Below are positions 11,601 to 23,520 of a stretch of 64,000 nucleotides of DNA, in pieces. Source of the DNA: Anisakis pegreffii (taxonomy: Eukaryota; Nematoda; Chromadorea; Rhabditida; Anisakidae); assembly GCA_035041965.1 (NCBI GenBank), contig JAPYMA010000377.1, positions 1 through 64,000 on the forward strand, given 5' to 3'. The notes beneath the pieces are model-generated. The model did not search any database. It saw only the letters and a list, made by a program, of their open reading frames with translations, and was not told where the DNA came from. Every line of letters starts with the position of its first letter. Within the stretch, counting starts at the first letter, position 1. The position numbers and the translations under genes are program-made.

Positions 11601-14472
11601 GTACGTATCCCATGGAATTTGCAGATGCAAAGAAATTCGAAAATGAACGAAACCTAGTCGGTTGATCTCAAATCCCTAGCATCGCATATGCTTACGAATG
11701 AGAATTTCGAAAGCATGCTTCATCCATGACAAGAACCATCAACTCTGTCGAACGACTAGAGATTCAGTTCTATTGCAGAATCGATGATGCTGCATTGAAG
11801 TACAATGATCACTCACTTGTTGTGGTACTCGCACGTATCGAAAATATCTTCCGAGCAGCGGAATAATCGTATCAAATTGGATTGCTTCAGGGATCTGCTT
11901 TAAGAGGCGACTTAGTTTCTGTTTTGCGATTACAGGTACCGCTCTGCATAGCTCCGATGGTAGAGCAATTTTGACCTGTGCGATTATGAATGTCTGAAAA
12001 TGGCATAGACTTATCATCAACAGTGTTTGCTAAAAGCAGTAGAAATAAGAATAATAATATTATAAAGTTAATATAAATGCAAATTCCATGTATTAGGTGC
12101 GGTATAGATGCGGAAATGATGATTTGCTTTTATCGGTGAAGCGTGATTAGAAAGACGACAGGAGAATGCCTTAAGAGAAAAGTATCATTTACCCACACTA
12201 TAACAGATGATGTTCCGATGATATTCAAATGCAGTTTACCATCATCGACAATAAAAGGACTAGATACAAGAGCGTTCAGAGAACACTCTGTCTTTCACAG
12301 AAGCGATAAAATGAAAACAAATGAGATAACGGCAAGCAAAAGGTTTTCGACGACCTCAGATGTAAGCATAGTTTCAGATACGTTTAAAAACCTAGAAATT
12401 GATGGTGACAGTTGGAATTTATGCTACTGTCGTCATTATCGTTATCAGCATCGAGCATAAAAACATCCGCAAAACCTCCCATGAGGTTCATTCGGTTTAA
12501 GCAAATTCTGATTTAATTATGATCTAAGATATCCTTTTTCATCCCACAGTGAGTCAAAAAACCAACATTGACGAATGGGAAATTAACAATGTCCGCGAAA
12601 ACGCCACCCAGATCCGCATAAATGGCTATGTGACCAATATTCTCAACTGTGCATCCGGCTACTTTCAAATGCAGTTGACCATCATCGACAATATGAACTG
12701 ACATTTGAACTTGCATTGAAACCTAAACTGAAACCCTGTTATTGAGTCAGATTAGTCTGGCGCACCGTTGAATCCAACATCAAAAGTTCATCCGTGAAAA
12801 CTATCTTCTCTGCGCACTACTAGTCTGATGCTGATATGAGGTGCTGAAAGCGATTTGATTGATCAGCAAGTTCGTTAACAGTTGACGCAATCTTCAGGAC
12901 TACAACACAATACTGCTATGGACAGAAAGGTGGTCATGATTCATGAAAATATCACGAATGCTTCAACATCATATCTAACATTCATCATGGACTTCATGCT
13001 TATGTGCAGTTCTACACAACAGTTGATATGAACTAACCTGGTAAAAATCTGCATGAACAACACCAGCTATTGGCATCGGAAGGACCAAATAGTTCATGTT
13101 ACCATCCATATTTCCGGTTAGCCTGAATTACATGAGACTGGAAAAAGAAAACTTTGTCATTGCTTCCCACAGAACGACTGCTTCACAGATTGGAAAATTT
13201 CGCAGCCACCATTGTAGAAGACGGTCACGATTATGGCATTGAAATGACAGGAAAATGAAACATAAGAGGAAATCTCACTGAAAATCGAAGTTTCTGACCG
13301 TCATAATGATTCGATTTGGATAATCTGTCCTGACCATAAGGAATTCGGGTGTGCGATATCTTGACACATGTACATCCTTCACTCTCACGTAGGTTTTGGC
13401 CTGTTAAAGCAATTTTTTGACAACTGACCACAATTTCACCACACATCTGACAATCAGTGTAACCATTCCTGCGTGTGCCTCATAAAATACCCCAAAAAAG
13501 TTTTTGTTGATTATTGATAGACAAGCGAAATCTAATTTTTTAATCCTACCAATTGTTTCCATCTTTAATGAATCTGACTCTAATCTTCTTCAGTCCATAT
13601 TAACGAAGACCTTTAATGGAACCGACAGAAGAGAGCAAAAACGCTAACTGGATGAATAAACTGATACAATTCACCGAGCTGAATATTCCCAAATTCCTTA
13701 TCGAAGAAATATTTGGCCAACATAGAGGCATAGCTGAATGTTGCTGAGTTCAAGCGCACTCGTAACGCGGGATTTTCTCGCGAACCCGACAGTAGAGCTG
13801 GATTGATCTCACTCAATGTTGAATTATCTAAATCGTCATCTGCATCGTCAGCATCCCTTTTCTCTCGTCTGCTGAAAGCATTGCATCAGCTGAAAAAGCA
13901 GCTGAGAATGCACATTTCTCTCTTCCAAACAATGATCCGTCTAAGCCTGTGGTTCTCAGCTTTTCCCTACCCGCACCCCTATCGAAGTTTAAGATGTCTT
14001 CGCACCCTTGGAAGCAATATTCAAAATGTCCTCGCCAGTTCTCACCCCCTCCCTGAAGCAATAGGTAAAATAAAATTGAAAACATCAATAATTCGCGTGC
14101 TGCTGAGCAAAGCTGATTACGAGTGTACACCTCATTTGAAAATTTCTCCTCTAATATTCATATAATGATCAGTACAGAGATCAGTTCTATGGGGTTTGAT
14201 GATATGATGAAATGTGGCAAATCACTACATCCTTAGCTTTATACCAATGAGTTAAAAGCATCTTGACTGATGATATCAGGAAATTCGCATGCAACTTCAC
14301 CCTACCGTTTGATTAAGCTCGATATTTTGCTTTCTGATAAACTGTTGGCTTCGTTGATTGGTAGCATTTTAGTTTCTGCTATGGTTGAACCGTTGATATA
14401 AATTGATAAAGCAATTAGGCATATTCTTGAAATGATAACAGTTGATAATAACATAGTAATCGAAGGTGTCAT
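8609..14472 (-). CDS. BPI/LBP/CETP-family lipid-binding secreted protein, multi-exon
   Basis: Predicted secreted lipid- or LPS-binding protein of the BPI/LBP superfamily (two-barrel fold). Well-supported exons, in transcript order: 14472-14306, 13871-13649, 13400-13279, 13122-13038, 12722-12567, 11993-11817, 10682-10532, 9359-9121 and 8764-8609; their phases agree wherever they are adjacent. Exons 11514-11107 and 10841-10763 fit in phase with moderate support. An exon ending at 9774 is likely, but its start (about 9950) and the segment 9960-10530 are unresolved. Exon 1 gives a signal peptide (MTPSITMLLSTVIISRICLI). Exon 2 begins with a basic run, KRRREKR then DADD, a furin-type propeptide site. 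Family signatures seen: ENPALRVRLNSATFSYAS (N-barrel start), TDYPNRIIMTVRNFDF, LTGNM, LPSELC, VDVNGEF, GDCIGLLMP and the C-terminal LNEQLSQGIPMKLP. Exon 11514-11107 adds a long polar linker between the barrels. Function (host defence, lipid transport) is inferred from the family only. Confidence 0.85.
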
Positions 14473-14479
14473 TTCAACA

Positions 14480-14483
14480 ATCT
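14480..14483 (-). other. Splice acceptor just upstream of BPI-like start (probable trans-splice site)
   Basis: On the minus strand TTATTACAG lies 9 bases before the ATG at 14472. A strong acceptor this close to the first codon, with no visible 5' exon, is the usual look of a nematode spliced-leader addition site. A cis intron with an untranslated first exon upstream is the alternative. The site supports the chosen start codon, which directly precedes a hydrophobic signal peptide. Confidence 0.55.
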
Positions 14484-17400
14484 GTAATAAGATTATTCTC
14501 TGATTAACGCACCAAATTATTTGAAACTTCCAAATTATTAATGTAACATATCGATGATTAGTTCGACCTTTCTGAGGCCATGATTCAATTACTCCTCGTA
14601 CCCTTCTTTGGCCATAGAGTAGGCCGTTGTTCCATCCTCCAGCAATCCACTTGATCGCCATTCACCTCTCTTTTCTCATCTGACTGAATATACCAAAAAA
14701 ACCAAGGCACTGATTGATTAGCCAAGAAATTCACTGCCAATAATTCATCAATGACATGAAAACGATCATTTCCATGCGATCAAGGAACCATCTTTGAAAT
14801 ACTATCGAACAGTTATGGGAAGTTAGGAAGAATGTTGTCGGCATTCTCAATCGCCTCCTAACACCATGAAAGCCCCTCTAGGAGGAATTTTCATCACACC
14901 ACTCCCCCGCAGTTTTCCCCTCCCCTGCAAAAACAAACAAAAACTTCTTCTTCAGCAATAAAAACTCCAATTGCCATTTCATTGATCGAAATCAGTTTAT
15001 TAACAGATACACTCGTATCAACAGACAGAACAGAAAACATTTTAACTGATGAAATTGATCAAATGTTGACTTAGTGATGACCAATAAATGACCACTGAGA
15101 AAGCAACCAACAACCATATCGAAACGTCGCCTTGAAACTTCTGGTTGAGCATCGTATATATTTGCTTTCTGTTGTATCCAATTAATCATAATCAGCAACA
15201 CCAAAAAATGTTTGATTCCCTTTTCCATTCGTTTTCTCTGAATCGGTTAAGTGCAAAAATTTTTCCGCCTATACGCAAAAAAAAACTAAATAAAAGCGTT
15301 TTGACGACTCTATCAAATATTCACGACTCTATCAACTGCATTTTTGATAACCAGATTTGCTGTCACATACCATAAGAGCACCTCATCGGAAATATCTTGT
15401 TGTCTTTATCAAAGTTGCCACTGTAATCGTCATCATCCTTTATCGCCGTTATTTTGCGTTGAAATCTTTGTTGTTAAGATCGCTCAGAATTGAAAAAAAA
15501 AGTGGATAAGAGAGAACCGCCATCAAATATGACAATATGTTTAAGAACAATTCCAACGAGATTTATTTCAATCGCTTTTTATGCTCTCAAATGATTATCT
15601 TCGTCATTTTCATTCGTTGACTGCATCTAGTTTCTGCTGGACTTATTGTGTTTTTTTTCATTGAACTGATTTGTGACATTGTTTTGCTGACCGTCTGTTT
15701 CGCTTGTCCTCTTATTCTGCTCAATTTTTCTTTGTCACCACAACTGAGCTCAGAGGATTTCGTTACATTTGAATAATTCGTAATTTTCAAATCTTTTTTG
15801 ACGTTGTCTTTTGATCAGTCTGGATACGTGTGCCTTATCAGATCCCAGTGCATGTCAAGACATGCTCGCTGCGGTTGTCCTCAGTTTCAGACAGTTGATA
15901 TGGTTTTGCGTATCAAATGCACTTTTGGTTATTCATGACGCTCATCTCGGAACGTGAAAATATCTCGTGAGTGCCAACACAAAACACGCTTTTCAATAAA
16001 TAGTCTATTTCTGGGATCATCGCATAATTACATCAAATAAATCCAACAATCGAACAATCAAATAAACAATCAAAAATTCCTCAAACAACTCGATAAAAAC
16101 AAAATTCCATTCATAATCTATCTTAGGCACTTTTCAAAGATGCGTTAAAAAAATGTGTACAAACAAACGTTTCATAATCAAAGTTAACAGTGCAATCCAC
16201 AGATGGGCTAGCAGCACAAAGAAGCAATGTGACGAACCCATGCAAAAAATAAAAAATAAAAATTGTTCAATTCTAAGGATTGCTCTTGGGAAATTTATCA
16301 GAGAAGTGGAGATCTCAGAAGATGAGATTTCTTCGGTTTCGCTAGCCCATCGACGCAGTGTCGCGCATTCAAGAAGATCATTATCGGCCATGAATGTCGC
16401 CGCATACTTTTGTACTTCTGCTCATCCGCTACACTTCATATCGGCAGAAACGCAAATCAAGATTTGATGCTTCAAAACCTGAATTTCCATCATTCCAACA
16501 TGGCAATCAGACATCAGCGATAAATTTTCACAGAAAATGACAGAAAAATAACCTAAACTGACAGTATGAACATGAGAAAACGCTCGTAAAACACGTGAAA
16601 ATCGTCAAAACGATCAATGAGAAACGAACGATGTAACATAATTCGAAATGATCAGTTTACCAAAAATCTTTTCAGTCGATTTTAAAATTCACCTAATGAA
16701 GCATTTCTTCCTCGATTTTTTTAAAGCGTTCATGAATATACATTTTCGCCAGTATATTCAGACGGATCACCTCGAAATGGTGTTACAAACAAATAATAAA
16801 TTACATGATATTCACAAGACAACAAACAAATCGTCCACAGTTTCAAACAATAGTCAAACCAATCTACGATAACATCGTAACACTATTCAAATAAATTTTT
16901 GAAAAAAAAAACAAAATAATACAAACTTTGGACAGACAGCATTTTCAAACTTTGTTCAAGACGACTGATAACATTAAGAGTCGCGCGCGGTGCTAAAATT
17001 TCCATCGGCAATGATAAAAATGATGCATCTGTGACGAGCGATCGTTGCAGATGCTTAGTTCATCAAGAAGATTCAATTCTCCACGTGCTATCGGCTAAGA
17101 ATGAAATCGACACATAAAACTGATCAATTCCATGGTTCATCATGTTGCAGGTCACTACATACAATATGTACATATGGGTATTACGAGTCATCAGAGTGCT
17201 CACATCACGCGTTGATAACAATCTGGGTGAGTGTGTTACTTGTGCTGGTCGTGTTCATGTAATCATAACGATCCTCTATGGAACTCCTCTCCGATGTCGT
17301 GCTATCTGCTGGTGAGTTCTCACTGAAAGTCAACGTTCAATTTTATTTTCCGCAGTGGAATTGTGAAATTTCTCGATTTTTTGAAAGAAATAACCAAACG

Positions 17401-17931
17401 GAGAAACTATCTTAAATCACGGAGTCTTCGTGAGTCATCATCAAAAAACATCATGAAATCACACTCCTCCGGAAATTCCGTCGAGTTGGGGAACTTAAAT
17501 GAGGCAAAAAAATAATTGACGAAAATTTACTGAACAAGATGGGACAGTCATCAGTTTTCGAGCAAGCGTGGACATTAGATTGATAGATGATGAGTGGATG
17601 CTCATCAACCCGTTTTGAGCAAAGTATCAAATTTTTTTGGAAATGTCACAACTGATTTAAGAATTTCCAATCAACAACTGATTCGGCCGGCTCTCATTAA
17701 AATTTTAAAGCGAAATGATGCAACATGTCATTTCGTTAAAAAATGTCGTCGCAAAGTGCACGACGTTCCGAAACATGACAACAAATTACATCAGATCACC
17801 AAAGAGCCTATTCGAATAAAATTCCATTCAGAAGACAGAACTAAATCCAAAGAGATTGCTTTTCACGGATCAGCCATGTATCAACCAACTACCATTCGAG
17901 TTGTTGTCAGCTGACGACGAGCAACAAAATC
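14484..17931. other. Intergenic region
   Basis: About 3.4 kb of AT-rich sequence between the BPI-like gene and the 3' end of the phosphatase gene. Only short open frames (up to about 105 codons) are present on either strand. They lack coherent splice sites, family motifs or coding-like composition. Poly(A) and poly(T) tracts are frequent. I see no gene or RNA feature I can support. Confidence 0.5.
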
Positions 17932-17937
17932 TTTATT
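17932..17937 (-). terminator. Poly(A) signal overlapping the phosphatase stop codon
   Basis: On the minus strand the sequence GAATAAAG holds both the TAA stop of the phosphatase (17933-17935) and a canonical AATAAA hexamer. The 3' UTR would then be only the usual 10-30 bases. A later signal cannot be excluded, but the coding end and the hexamer coincide exactly. Confidence 0.6.
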
Positions 17938-20567
17938 CATCGAACTGCAGCAGCACATTGCTGAATCCAAAATGTGAAACAAGCGCGAATGCGACAGTCT
18001 CATCTGGACAGTCGTCGCTATGTGAACAGTTTGGTTTTATGTTGAGGTTGTGCTTGTGGCAAGGAATACGAAGAGCAAAAAATACCTCTCTTGAATTGCG
18101 ATTGCAACAGTTTCGTACAGAGTGCTGTATTGTTCGATGGTCTGCACCATTCGCACACGTTGTTCCCTCAACTTTTTAACACATTCAAAGATATCCACAC
18201 TCGAATGGTGTTGGATGTGTTGTAGTAAAATATCCAACGCTATGAACACTCCTGTTCGTCCAACTCCGGCACTGCAAATAATCAACTTATCAATTAAACT
18301 CTCCAGCAAAACGCCACTCTTCAAATAATGCTCTAGGTACACTTCTAACGAACAAAACGCTTCCAATCTGAATTCTGACCTGCTGAAGAGCCGGTCAGAA
18401 CAGTTGCAAACGCAGCCTATTTGCATCCTCGAACTGATAGCTGACACATTCAGTGCTCATATGTGAACGCCTGTTTTTGCGATTATGAGTTCTTGTGAGT
18501 GTTCTTATCAGTTACTTCCAGTGAAAGTTCACTGATTCACACGAAAAATGTGAAAAAGTATCAGTGTTTTGCAACGCACAAGCATACTTGATATCTCATA
18601 TTTTAAGACAAATCAGAGTAAGCTGGAGTTACGATAGTTATGTTCGTGGAAATGAGTTTTGCAATGATCAAATGATTATTTTTCAAGTCATAAATTTACG
18701 ATCACCATATTTTGCTACATATCGTTTACTTGATACTTGGGCATCCAGCGTTTGTTTTGTTGATCGCAGTGAGCGATTGATGGCACATTTATTTTCTAGA
18801 GTTATGATTATTTATTGGATTGATGGTATTTGGCTATGTTTAATTATGCAAAGTATTCACGGCAACTAATTTAATATTCGGTTGTATTCACTTGGCCTGC
18901 TCGCCTAGATAGCGGGATATGGCGTCAGTCAAGGCTAAAACAATGCGAACGGAAACACGAGCACTGTGGCCAGCAATGTTATAAACGTTTGATAGCCTGG
19001 CCAATCCAAGTAATATTTTGCGAACTGATTCAGTCACCTGCAATGGACGAGTATTGGTGCTTGCGGTTCGGACTGTCGGACTCGTCTTATGAATTTGATC
19101 AAATGTCTCGCATCCTGAGGTCCTTTGCAATCTTGCCACTCTTTATAGTGCCACTGTGTGACCATCCGCGTATTGCCTTCATAACTGACACGCATTTCAC
19201 GCAACGTGCAAATATCATCACAACAATACGATCTGGTCAACCTCACGCTCACCTTCCCATAATGACATTCTGCACCCACCTCATCAGGCCAGTACTGTGC
19301 ACACTTCAGCTAAAATCCAAAAATTATCATTGAATTCTGCTAGACAATCCGATTTTGCCTGTCTTGGAACCAGAATTTTCGCCGAAACTGCTTAGGAAAA
19401 CCGAAAAGTTTATGAAATTCAGATGCGATTTCAGAATATTACTTCACTGCTCCAATAGTACACTGATGAAGTTTCATGGGATATAAAATATTCAAAGGTT
19501 AATGCATGAGAAGAACACAGACGAACCCTTAGGTTTTCAACGCATTCTGTAAGCATGACAACACATTGCACACTCTGTTCCCATAACATCATCCAGAAGT
19601 CTTCTAGTGTACTTTCACGTTTTCCTTGATTTGTTTCGTTGTGTCCAATGGGGCCTTGAGTCGCGATGAAATTTCGTTTCACGTCGTAACCCTACAATTT
19701 ACGAGTCTGGTGTGGTTTTTTTGGCTTATAAATCAAATCAACTTCTTTTCGTTTCACTGGCTCTATTTGAATGGTGAAGAAAAGTTACATATTTTCTTTT
19801 ATCTAGTTGAGATTGCACTTCCAATGAAAACAACCTAATCAGCTTATCACGAGAGCGTACAATAATGCTGCCTTATTGAATCAATCGCGATAATGTGGTT
19901 ATTATGTTTGCGCTGGTTTGCGTTTCGATGCATTCGATCGCTTAAAAAGTGAATGCAAAAATGAGTTGTTATTGGTTCAAAGTGGAATCTAATGGCGACT
20001 CAAACTCACATCAATAAAGCTTGCATTAATATAATCACTGTGATGATTCTCAATCTTTACTCGATTGTCATCGTCTGTAAAACATCAACAACATTAGTTC
20101 ATCAGACATCATATCTGCTTAAGCAAAAAGCATAAACATCACTTTACGAAGCAGCGACCAATCGCATCAGTTTTCAGTTCCAACTAATTTTTCACATGAA
20201 AACGCCCTTTCTCAAGTATAATCCAGAGCGTCCGATAGATTAGAGCCTCAAGTATCAAGCAATGAAACTAATTGGAAAGAGACTGGAAAAACGCCACTTT
20301 TTATCTTATAAAGTGCTCAGTTCTAAGCCAAGCACGAGAACTAATAGTGACAATAAAGCTCTACTCCTCGTTGATGTTATTGTATGTAAAACTTTGATAA
20401 TCACTCATAGATTTAACAGTTACAAATTTATCAAACTCACAAGGAAGAACGTCCATGAAGCGATTCTTTTTCATGTTGTCCACACTCTGAATGACGGATT
20501 TTCGTTCGGTGGGAAACCCTCGATTCAGCACCTGAAACGTCATCTTTTCAATGTTCCACGAACTCAT
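17933..20567 (-). CDS. Single-domain protein tyrosine phosphatase, six exons, about 299 aa
   Basis: Hydrolyses phosphotyrosine in the family. Exons in transcript order: 20567-20441, 20074-20010, 19691-19527, 19309-19038, 18271-18086, 18017-17933; all phases agree. Motifs in order: KNRFMDVLPYDDNRV (substrate-loop region with Tyr), DYINASFIDG, FIATQGP, DFWMMLWEQ, KCAQYWP, the general-acid loop as EWQDCKGP, the P-loop HCSAGVGRTG with catalytic Cys and Arg, and QTIEQY for the usual QTPEQY. The HC-S pair is split by a 766-bp intron. Length fits the single-domain cytosolic PTPs expanded in nematodes. No signal peptide or TM segment is seen in this model. The ATG at 20567 follows an acceptor (TTCCTACAG) by 11 bases; the frame stays open through it, so an upstream exon could also be joined in phase. 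The Pro-to-Gln change in the WPD loop is unusual but keeps the acid Asp, so activity is possible though uncertain. Confidence 0.93.
18730..18885. repeat. Dispersed repeat copy A, inside phosphatase intron 4
   Basis: A stretch in the 766-bp phosphatase intron resembles 50060-50150. Both contain GATCGC..TG.GCGAT, then TTATGATTATTTA or TTGCGATTATTTA, then GG.TTGG...TTCGGCTATGTTTA-like sequence, ending in ATGCAAA.TATTCACGGCAAC. Identity is high in the last 40 bases and weaker before. This is probably an interspersed element or its remnant. No ends or terminal repeats were recognised. Confidence 0.55.
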
Positions 20568-20578
20568 ATTTAGGTGCC

Positions 20579-20582
20579 ACTG
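20579..20582 (-). other. Splice acceptor upstream of phosphatase ATG
   Basis: TTTTCCTACAG on the minus strand precedes the ATG at 20567 by 11 bases, with the reading frame open between. It is either a spliced-leader site, making 20567 the true start, or a cis acceptor joining upstream exons. The unassigned exon ending at 22622 ends in phase 0, which would fit a junction here. Confidence 0.5.
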
Positions 20583-22621
20583 TAGGAAAACTTCTCCAAT
20601 CCCTTCCCTCGTCAATCAACTACATCCTAAGAATCTGCTCCCACACAACTTTCAGGACAGCCTTACTTTGAAGTCTCCTGAGACTATTAGTAAAAGCAAA
20701 GTGCGTTGACTAACTAACTGTATCCGCTCACTGCATAAATCTTTGCGCGAAAGTGAATATTATCGCTCACTCAACTGTTATACTGACAGAATTATCCCCA
20801 AACCACTATCCCTCATCATATAATGTTGACAAAGTCTACGATCGCCTACGCTCTGCACACGATATTTGAGCGTTGAGTTCTTCAAATCCCACGATGCTAT
20901 ATCTCATTCATAATCACATATTATGCGTGGTCAGCTAAACTGCTCTAGTCATTTGAATTTCCGTTATGGATCAGCAGATTTCAGTGTACTTTGCACGTCT
21001 CAATAAAAAATGACTGGATAATGACAACAAATTGTGGTTGGGTGATCGAGATTGCTTATTACTAGAAACGCTTGAATGATTATGATTATCTCAAATTACG
21101 TTGAATTGACATAATGTCATTTCGAATGAATTCTATGAAGAATCAATTTAAATTAGTGTTCGGATATGTGACTTCAAATCAAACTCATTTCAAAACGCCT
21201 CCTACCACAAATTAAAAGTTGTATTCTGTTCGTGTTCAACGTGGGCTGATAGCGAGTTGCTTTTAATTAATGCTAACATGCCTCCGCTCAAATTAACTGA
21301 AAATGATGATGACGAAAGCCGTTTGAACGAATGAAATGAACAAAAAACGAATGAAATGAACTAAGGAGGAGAACAGTTTCAGTGAGACTAAGGCAAGACG
21401 ATGACGCAACCATTTTTTATATTCTCTTTCTATTACTCGAGGACTGAAACTCTGAGAACATTTCGTATTGATAAATAATTTCGTATTAACCCCCCCCTTC
21501 ACCCGCTAATCATTCCGAATGTTCAGTACAATCATATCGTCCCATTCATTTCATCACCACAAAAACAAACTCAAAATTCACAATCTAACGAAAACCGTCC
21601 CCCATCCCCTTCTCATTGGTAAATCTGATATGGGTTTGTTCAATCAGCATCGATAAAATTCATGGCATAGAATGCGTGTGTGTACGCACATTCTTCGGCA
21701 ATCGTTATTCATCATCGCCACATAAGACGAGGATTAACGGTGAATGGAACAAGAAGGACAACGAGCAAACGAATCAGAAGATATTCACAAAGAAAGAGCG
21801 TTGGAATGCTAAATGCCATTTGGATGAAACGAATTAATTTCTTGAGCCATCATATAATGCCTTTGAGAGTATTTTCATTCAGTCATTTCTGTGCAAAATC
21901 GAATGTGCTGATCACAAATATGCACGATCGTTACGTTAATATTATGTTGACGTTAACGACTCTGATGCTTGCGAACGATAATCACAATGATTGAGATGGA
22001 TGCTAACGTTCGCTTTAAAATGGCTCTTTGTGCTTTAGGCAATGAATCATCTCTTATTTCTTTCATTTTTCATTCGTTCATTTCCGGACAAATGCAATAA
22101 TATGCATTCTATTCTACTGATCTCAAGATGAGTTTATTCATTTTGCTCAATGAAAGATTTCACTCCACTAACTATTATACAATGAAGGCTATCAGTTCCC
22201 CAACTCGTTTTGTTCATTCACCCACTCAGTCAGTTAAACTCCAAGTGTGAAATGATTGCGCAAACAACCGAACGAACCGTCAAACAAAAAACAGCTGTTA
22301 CATAGCATGCAAATAGCGCACTTAGGCTCTAATTTTGTTCTCTTTCTCTGCTCGTTTTCGTATTCACACGTTTAATCGAAAAAATTTTTTGCCGCAAAAA
22401 ATTGTTTTGTTGAAAACGGAAATTGTTCACGCATCATCAACAGATGCAACTGAACATTTTGTTGGACGGGTGTTGAAATAACTATCAATTCGCTAAGCGC
22501 ATTCATCACGTTTCCTTCAACTACAATTTCATATATTATGCATCCTGTGAATAATCGCTTGTATTTGAAAATTTCAACAAAATGAGAAAATGATTCAGAA
22601 AGATGTCGGAAATGTGTTCAC
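20583..22621. other. Region without recognised exons
   Basis: About 2 kb of AT-rich sequence between the phosphatase start and the unassigned minus-strand exons. It may be an intergenic spacer, or a long intron if the upstream exons belong to the phosphatase gene. A short C-tract (CCCCCCC) lies near 21492. No coding segment with matching splice sites was found. Confidence 0.4.
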
Positions 22622-22792
22622 CTCAAATTCTCGATCGATCCAATCAAAGTCGTCATTTCGTATTTGTTTGACCCGTTCCAAAACCTCACTCTTCTGGATC
22701 TCTCTGAAAAGTTGCTGTTGTTTTATGGAAGCAACAAATATGGTTGACATCGAGTGGTAGCAGACCAAAAAGCTAATCTGCAGCTCACCGAC
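22622..22792 (-). CDS. Unassigned internal exon, 57 codons
   Basis: Open frame between a good acceptor (AGTACTCAG) and a GTGAAC donor, phase 0 at both ends. It begins VGELQISFLVCYHSMSTIF and ends in a charged, helix-like segment with FDWIDREFE. I do not recognise the family. Its position upstream of the phosphatase on the same strand, and its phase, allow it to be an N-terminal exon of that gene, but no domain proves this. Confidence 0.45.
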
Positions 22793-22976
22793 CTGAGTAC
22801 TTGACAACAATTCACGTGTACTTATATGTAAATACACATGTGATCATTAGGAATCTAACTGTAAGAGCTCTAAAGATTCCGAAAAGAAATACAGTTGCAA
22901 ATTGTAGGATAGAACTAATCATTAGTATCTGAAGAAATGCAGCATGAAAATCATGCAAACTTTGATTGAAACTTAC

Positions 22977-23060
22977 GTTTTTCCGATGTTATTGTATTCG
23001 TCTCGTAGCGTACGAATACAAGGCAATCGGATTTCCGTCGGTCGGCAAGCCATACAATTT
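22977..23060 (-). CDS. Unassigned internal exon, 27 codons
   Basis: A strong acceptor (GAATTTTCAG) and a strong donor (GTAAGT) bracket an open frame, phase 1 at both ends, reading IVWLADRRKSDCLVFVRYE and onward to NTITSEK. Its codons and clean borders suggest a real exon. The phase does not match directly to the exon at 22622-22792, so another exon or different border lies between them. Function unknown. Confidence 0.45.
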
Positions 23061-23520
23061 CTGAAAATTCTCATTCTGAGAGTTCTGAAAATTGTATGCG
23101 ATTGATTAAAACATCCGATTCAATAAACAATCTTCATTTACTGAATAGCTGCAATTACAATTCAGCTGATAACTGACTGCTCAATTTTCCGCTATATTCT
23201 GGCGATGCATTTTTACCAAACTAAGGCGTAGTGGAAGCAACACTTCACTAGTAGTAAGATTGAATATGAATATCATCAATCGATTGTGCAGTTGAAAGTG
23301 GAGTATGAGTAGGATTTTTTTGAGTCGAATTTTTTTCTGCTCTGATAGTCTGAATCAATGGATATGCACTGTTGAATCTCAAGAGCAAAATCTTTCACAT
23401 CGAGTAATTGCGCGAAACTCGAAGCAATTCACCCAGAATCTCAAGGCAATTCAACGCTGTGACACAATCAGCAGACATTATAAAAAGCTTCTGAAGGCGA
23501 TAGAAAATCATGAAACCTAC

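Noticed and set aside
18888..19139. Minus-strand frame overlapping the phosphatase intron 4 start
   Set aside because: It is in the wrong frame for the phosphatase, and its overlap with exon 4 is antisense to no motif; it is intronic.
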